Shown here piece after piece: positions 61,548 to 64,000 of a stretch of 64,000 bases of DNA. Origin of the DNA: Frigoribacterium sp. GTDB lineage: Bacteria; Actinomycetota; Actinomycetes; Actinomycetales; Microbacteriaceae. Below the pieces are notes generated by a model. That model was not told the origin of the DNA. It was given only the letters and a program-made list of their open reading frames with translations, and did no database searches. The stretch's first letter is position 1, and the number at the start of each line of letters is the position of its first letter. The position numbers were made by a program, and so were the translations under genes. The stretch is taken from the NCBI GenBank assembly GCA_025363205.1, contig JANYEI010000038.1, forward strand, positions 16,047 through 80,046, written 5' to 3'.

Positions 61548-64000
61548 GCGACGCGGCCTGCAAGGTCGGTGATCTCGAGCAGATTGAGCGAGGATTCGTT
61601 GCGGTTTCGGATGGTGACGAGGGCTGCTCCGCCGATGAATTCGCTGAGCGTCTGAACCATTTTCAGCGGCGTCGCGAGGATCATCTGAAACCCGAAGCGC
61701 TCGAAAATACGCATCGATCCTTCGGTGAATTCGGCATCCGCCTTATCGAATGCTTCGTCGATGATCACCGTGCCGTACCGCGGGGTCACGGCCTTGTGTC
61801 CGCCGAGCTGGTAGCGAAGCGCGGCGGCAAGCGCGAAGGTCACGAGCTTGACCCGCTGGCCTCCCGATCGCCCATCCCCGGACGTATGGATGTCGACCAC
61901 CACACCGTCGGCGGATTTTTCGAGCCCCTGGAATTCGACGTGCTTTCGCACATCCAGAACGAGCTCTCGCCAGGTGCGGTCGGCAAAGGAACTGCTTCCG
62001 AGCCGCGTGACGAGTGCGTGCAGTGCCTCGTATTTTGCTTCGGCCTCGGAGGCGGATGCCGTGAGCGAGTTCTCGAGAATGCCCTGCACATCCAGCCGAA
62101 ACTTCTTGACCTCTGGCAGGAAACGCTCCTTGACCTTCAATTCCAGATAGGTTCCCGCATTGAAGTCGACGGAGGCGAGCGAATCATTCACCGGCTGGAT
62201 CCGCTTGCGCACCTCCTTCTGCTCTTGGGCCATTAGCTGCACGAGCTGCGCGAGGTTCTGGTTCGACTGGGTCTGCAGCAGTTCACGGAAGCGACCCTGA
62301 AAGCGGGGAAGGCCGTCGAATTCGATCGTCTCAAGAATGCGCAGGAAGTCCGGTGTGCTCGCGACGGTCGTGTCGGTGTCCGCGACGTCAGCCGGCCACT
62401 CCGCGGAAAACGCGGTGAAAATACGTACGAGTTCCCCCTCTGCCTCCCCGATCGTGCGTCTCACCGCGTCGAGCTCGCGACTGATCGCCGTCGTCATTTT
62501 TGCCACGGACTCGCCGAGTTTGTCCAGCGCCACCGATCGGGCGAGTGCGGTGAATCGCTCGTCGAGCCGCAATCGGGTGGATCTCTCTACCGGTTCGAGT
62601 TCGGACTGTTCCGACTGAGCCTCACAGAGCCCGGTCCGCCGCCGGGCCACCTCTTCTCGCTGCGAACTCACTTGCCCCGCCGCAGAATTCGCGGTCTGCC
62701 GCGCGTCGTGGGCCTCGCGACCGAGTGAGTCGAGCCGACGATCGAGGCCGGCCAGCTCACCGGACGCCGCGGAATACGTCGCAACCTGGGTCTCGAGATC
62801 GTGAATCCGCACGATGCGACCCTCCGCATTCACGTCATCCCAGTGCAGGTTTCGGATGTACTGGCAGGCCTCCAATCGCGCCCCGTTATCGGCCTGTCGG
62901 GAGATCACCGAGTCGAGGGACGCCTTTGCCGCATCCCGCTCGGCGAGCAGTCGAGTCTCATCCTGCCGATACAGCTCGTTCTTGTCGTGATTGTCGAAAC
63001 CGAGTACCCAGGATCGCCGGTCATCCACACTGTTTCGATCGTCCTTTTCGTGCCGGGTGCGTGTGTGTTTGATCTGGCCGGTCGGCGTGATGGCTCGGTC
63101 GCTGGATCGGAAAGCGGCGATACTTTCGGCACAGGCGTAGTCGAATCGACGGCTCAGTTCGGAGTTCAGCCAGGGTTCGAAATCTCCGACCGCTACTCCG
63201 ATCTTGCGCACGACCGACGTGCTGGCGACGCTCAGAACCGATTCAACGGATGCCGTGGACACCCGGTTGTACAGCAGCTTCCGGCCGAGATGGTGGGAGT
63301 CGATGTATTCGGATGCCGCAGCATAGAGCGCTTCCGGCACGATCACCGAGCGGGAGAACCCGCCGAGCAGTCGTTCGATCGCTCCGCGCCAGGCCGCGTG
63401 TTCCGCCGGTACCTCGAGCAGTTCCGCCACAAAGGGAAGTCGCTTCGGGGCCACCTTCAGCGCGGCGGCGAGTCGGTCTCGAAGCTCGAGGTCCCTGCTG
63501 TCGATGTTGGAGGGCTGGCGAGCAAGAGCGGCGAGCTGGGCTCGCACGGCATTCAGCTCGTGGACGGCATCGCGTTCGACAACGCGGGCTTCGGCGCGGC
63601 TCTCGCTCACGGACTCGGCCGCCGAAACAATCGACTCCGCCTCGCCCTGTGCCTGGGACACCAGCTCGGCGAATTCCGTCGCGTTCGACGGCTCAGAGGA
63701 TCCGAGCATCCGCAACTTCTCCTGCAGCAACACACGCGCCCGCTGCGGAGCGGCGAGCTGGTCGGTGAGGCTCGAGATCTCGGTGCGCCAGGCCTGGAGC
63801 TGGAATCCACCCGCCTGCCCGTGCTGCTCGCGAAGGGCGCGAAGCTGCCCCTCGAGATCATCGGCAGAGGTAGATGCCTGGGCCACCAGGTCATTTGCGG
63901 CCACAATTTCGCGATCGAGACGTTCGATTTCGCGCTCGTGAGCCTCGATCGACTTCGCCACGCGAAAGGCATCGGTCGATGCCAGATCGGCCGCCAGCAG
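61544..64000 (-). CDS. jetC: Wadjet SMC-like ATPase JetC (MukB-like; N terminus beyond window)
   Basis: C-terminal 818 residues of the SMC/MukB-like motor; the frame remains open to base 64000. A long coiled coil rich in Glu, Arg and Ala covers the upstream part (KSIEAHEREIERLDREIV and more), with a hinge-like non-coiled region near 63000-63400. The nucleotide-binding half at the C terminus has the ABC signature SGGQRVKLVTFALAAALRY and Walker B YGTVIIDEAFDKAD. The Walker A is outside the window. With JetD it forms the DNA-loop-extruding, plasmid-cutting Wadjet complex. The downstream overlap with jetD indicates an operon. Confidence 0.88.
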   Translation of the reverse strand: MLAADLASTDAFRVAKSIEAHEREIERLDREIVAANDLVAQASTSADDLEGQLRALREQHGQAGGFQLQAWRTEISSLTDQLAAPQRARVLLQEKLRMLGSSEPSNATEFAELVSQAQGEAESIVSAAESVSESRAEARVVERDAVHELNAVRAQLAALARQPSNIDSRDLELRDRLAAALKVAPKRLPFVAELLEVPAEHAAWRGAIERLLGGFSRSVIVPEALYAAASEYIDSHHLGRKLLYNRVSTASVESVLSVASTSVVRKIGVAVGDFEPWLNSELSRRFDYACAESIAAFRSSDRAITPTGQIKHTRTRHEKDDRNSVDDRRSWVLGFDNHDKNELYRQDETRLLAERDAAKASLDSVISRQADNGARLEACQYIRNLHWDDVNAEGRIVRIHDLETQVATYSAASGELAGLDRRLDSLGREAHDARQTANSAAGQVSSQREEVARRRTGLCEAQSEQSELEPVERSTRLRLDERFTALARSVALDKLGESVAKMTTAISRELDAVRRTIGEAEGELVRIFTAFSAEWPADVADTDTTVASTPDFLRILETIEFDGLPRFQGRFRELLQTQSNQNLAQLVQLMAQEQKEVRKRIQPVNDSLASVDFNAGTYLELKVKERFLPEVKKFRLDVQGILENSLTASASEAEAKYEALHALVTRLGSSSFADRTWRELVLDVRKHVEFQGLEKSADGVVVDIHTSGDGRSGGQRVKLVTFALAAALRYQLGGHKAVTPRYGTVIIDEAFDKADAEFTEGSMRIFERFGFQMILATPLKMVQTLSEFIGGAALVTIRNRNESSLNLLEITDLAGRVA

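Overview
The window reads as a chromosomal segment of a high-GC Gram-positive actinobacterium, most likely Microbacteriaceae. Supporting signs are strong GC3 bias, many GTG/TTG starts, a MSMEG_4193 phosphatase/DUF3090/SCO1664 gene triad, DUF2510 and 13E12/DUF222 HNH proteins, a DevR/DevS-type two-component system, and many starts lying 6-8 nt downstream of a TANNNT -10 element (leaderless mRNAs). The organism is inferred; no rRNA or tRNA gene was recognised to confirm it.

Layout. 1-2.9 kb: a truncated esterase, an SDR and an aldo/keto reductase. 2.9-5.0 kb: the three-gene actinobacterial triad of unknown function. 5.0-8.4 kb: a MoxR/chelatase-type AAA ATPase with its VWA partner. 8.6-12.7 kb: lipid kinase, second aldo/keto reductase, acetyl-CoA synthetase. 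12.8-25.4 kb: a low-oxygen block, with devR-devS facing usp-cydA-cydB-cydD-cydC, then a usp-mgtA pair. Palindromes resembling the DosR box stand before both usp genes and, more weakly, before the phosphoketolase gene at 44.97 kb. 25.4-33.4 kb: FetB-like permease, VIT1/CCC1 transporter, and a response regulator-kinase-ferric/ferredoxin reductase-FMN-binding protein-ApbE run that looks like a regulated flavin-based membrane redox chain; then MarR and a small membrane protein.

33.4-44.7 kb: hypothetical genes, an EEP-family protein, a very large RecB-like nuclease/SF1 helicase, a DUF2510 membrane protein, a J-domain/NERD-like fusion, glutathione peroxidase and a RecQ-like helicase. 45-56 kb: phosphoketolase, class A PBP, a secreted glucodextranase-like GH15 enzyme behind a clear promoter and LacI-type operator, an M50-like protease, and a KhtT/KhtU-like K+/H+ antiporter pair. 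56-64 kb: DUF1653 protein, second EEP protein, a collapsed rtcB pseudogene, a 13E12 HNH gene under a perfect LexA (SOS) box, a glutaredoxin, and the jetD and jetC (incomplete) genes of a Wadjet anti-plasmid system running off the window end.

A cross-cutting signal is short tandem duplication. In-frame 9/15/18-bp repeats occur inside cydD, apbE, the DUF2510 gene, the M50 gene and the DUF1653 gene. Frame-breaking 7/14/16/17-bp repeats occur only at or just beyond gene ends, where several copies carry the stop codon. No CRISPR array, insertion sequence or prophage was seen.
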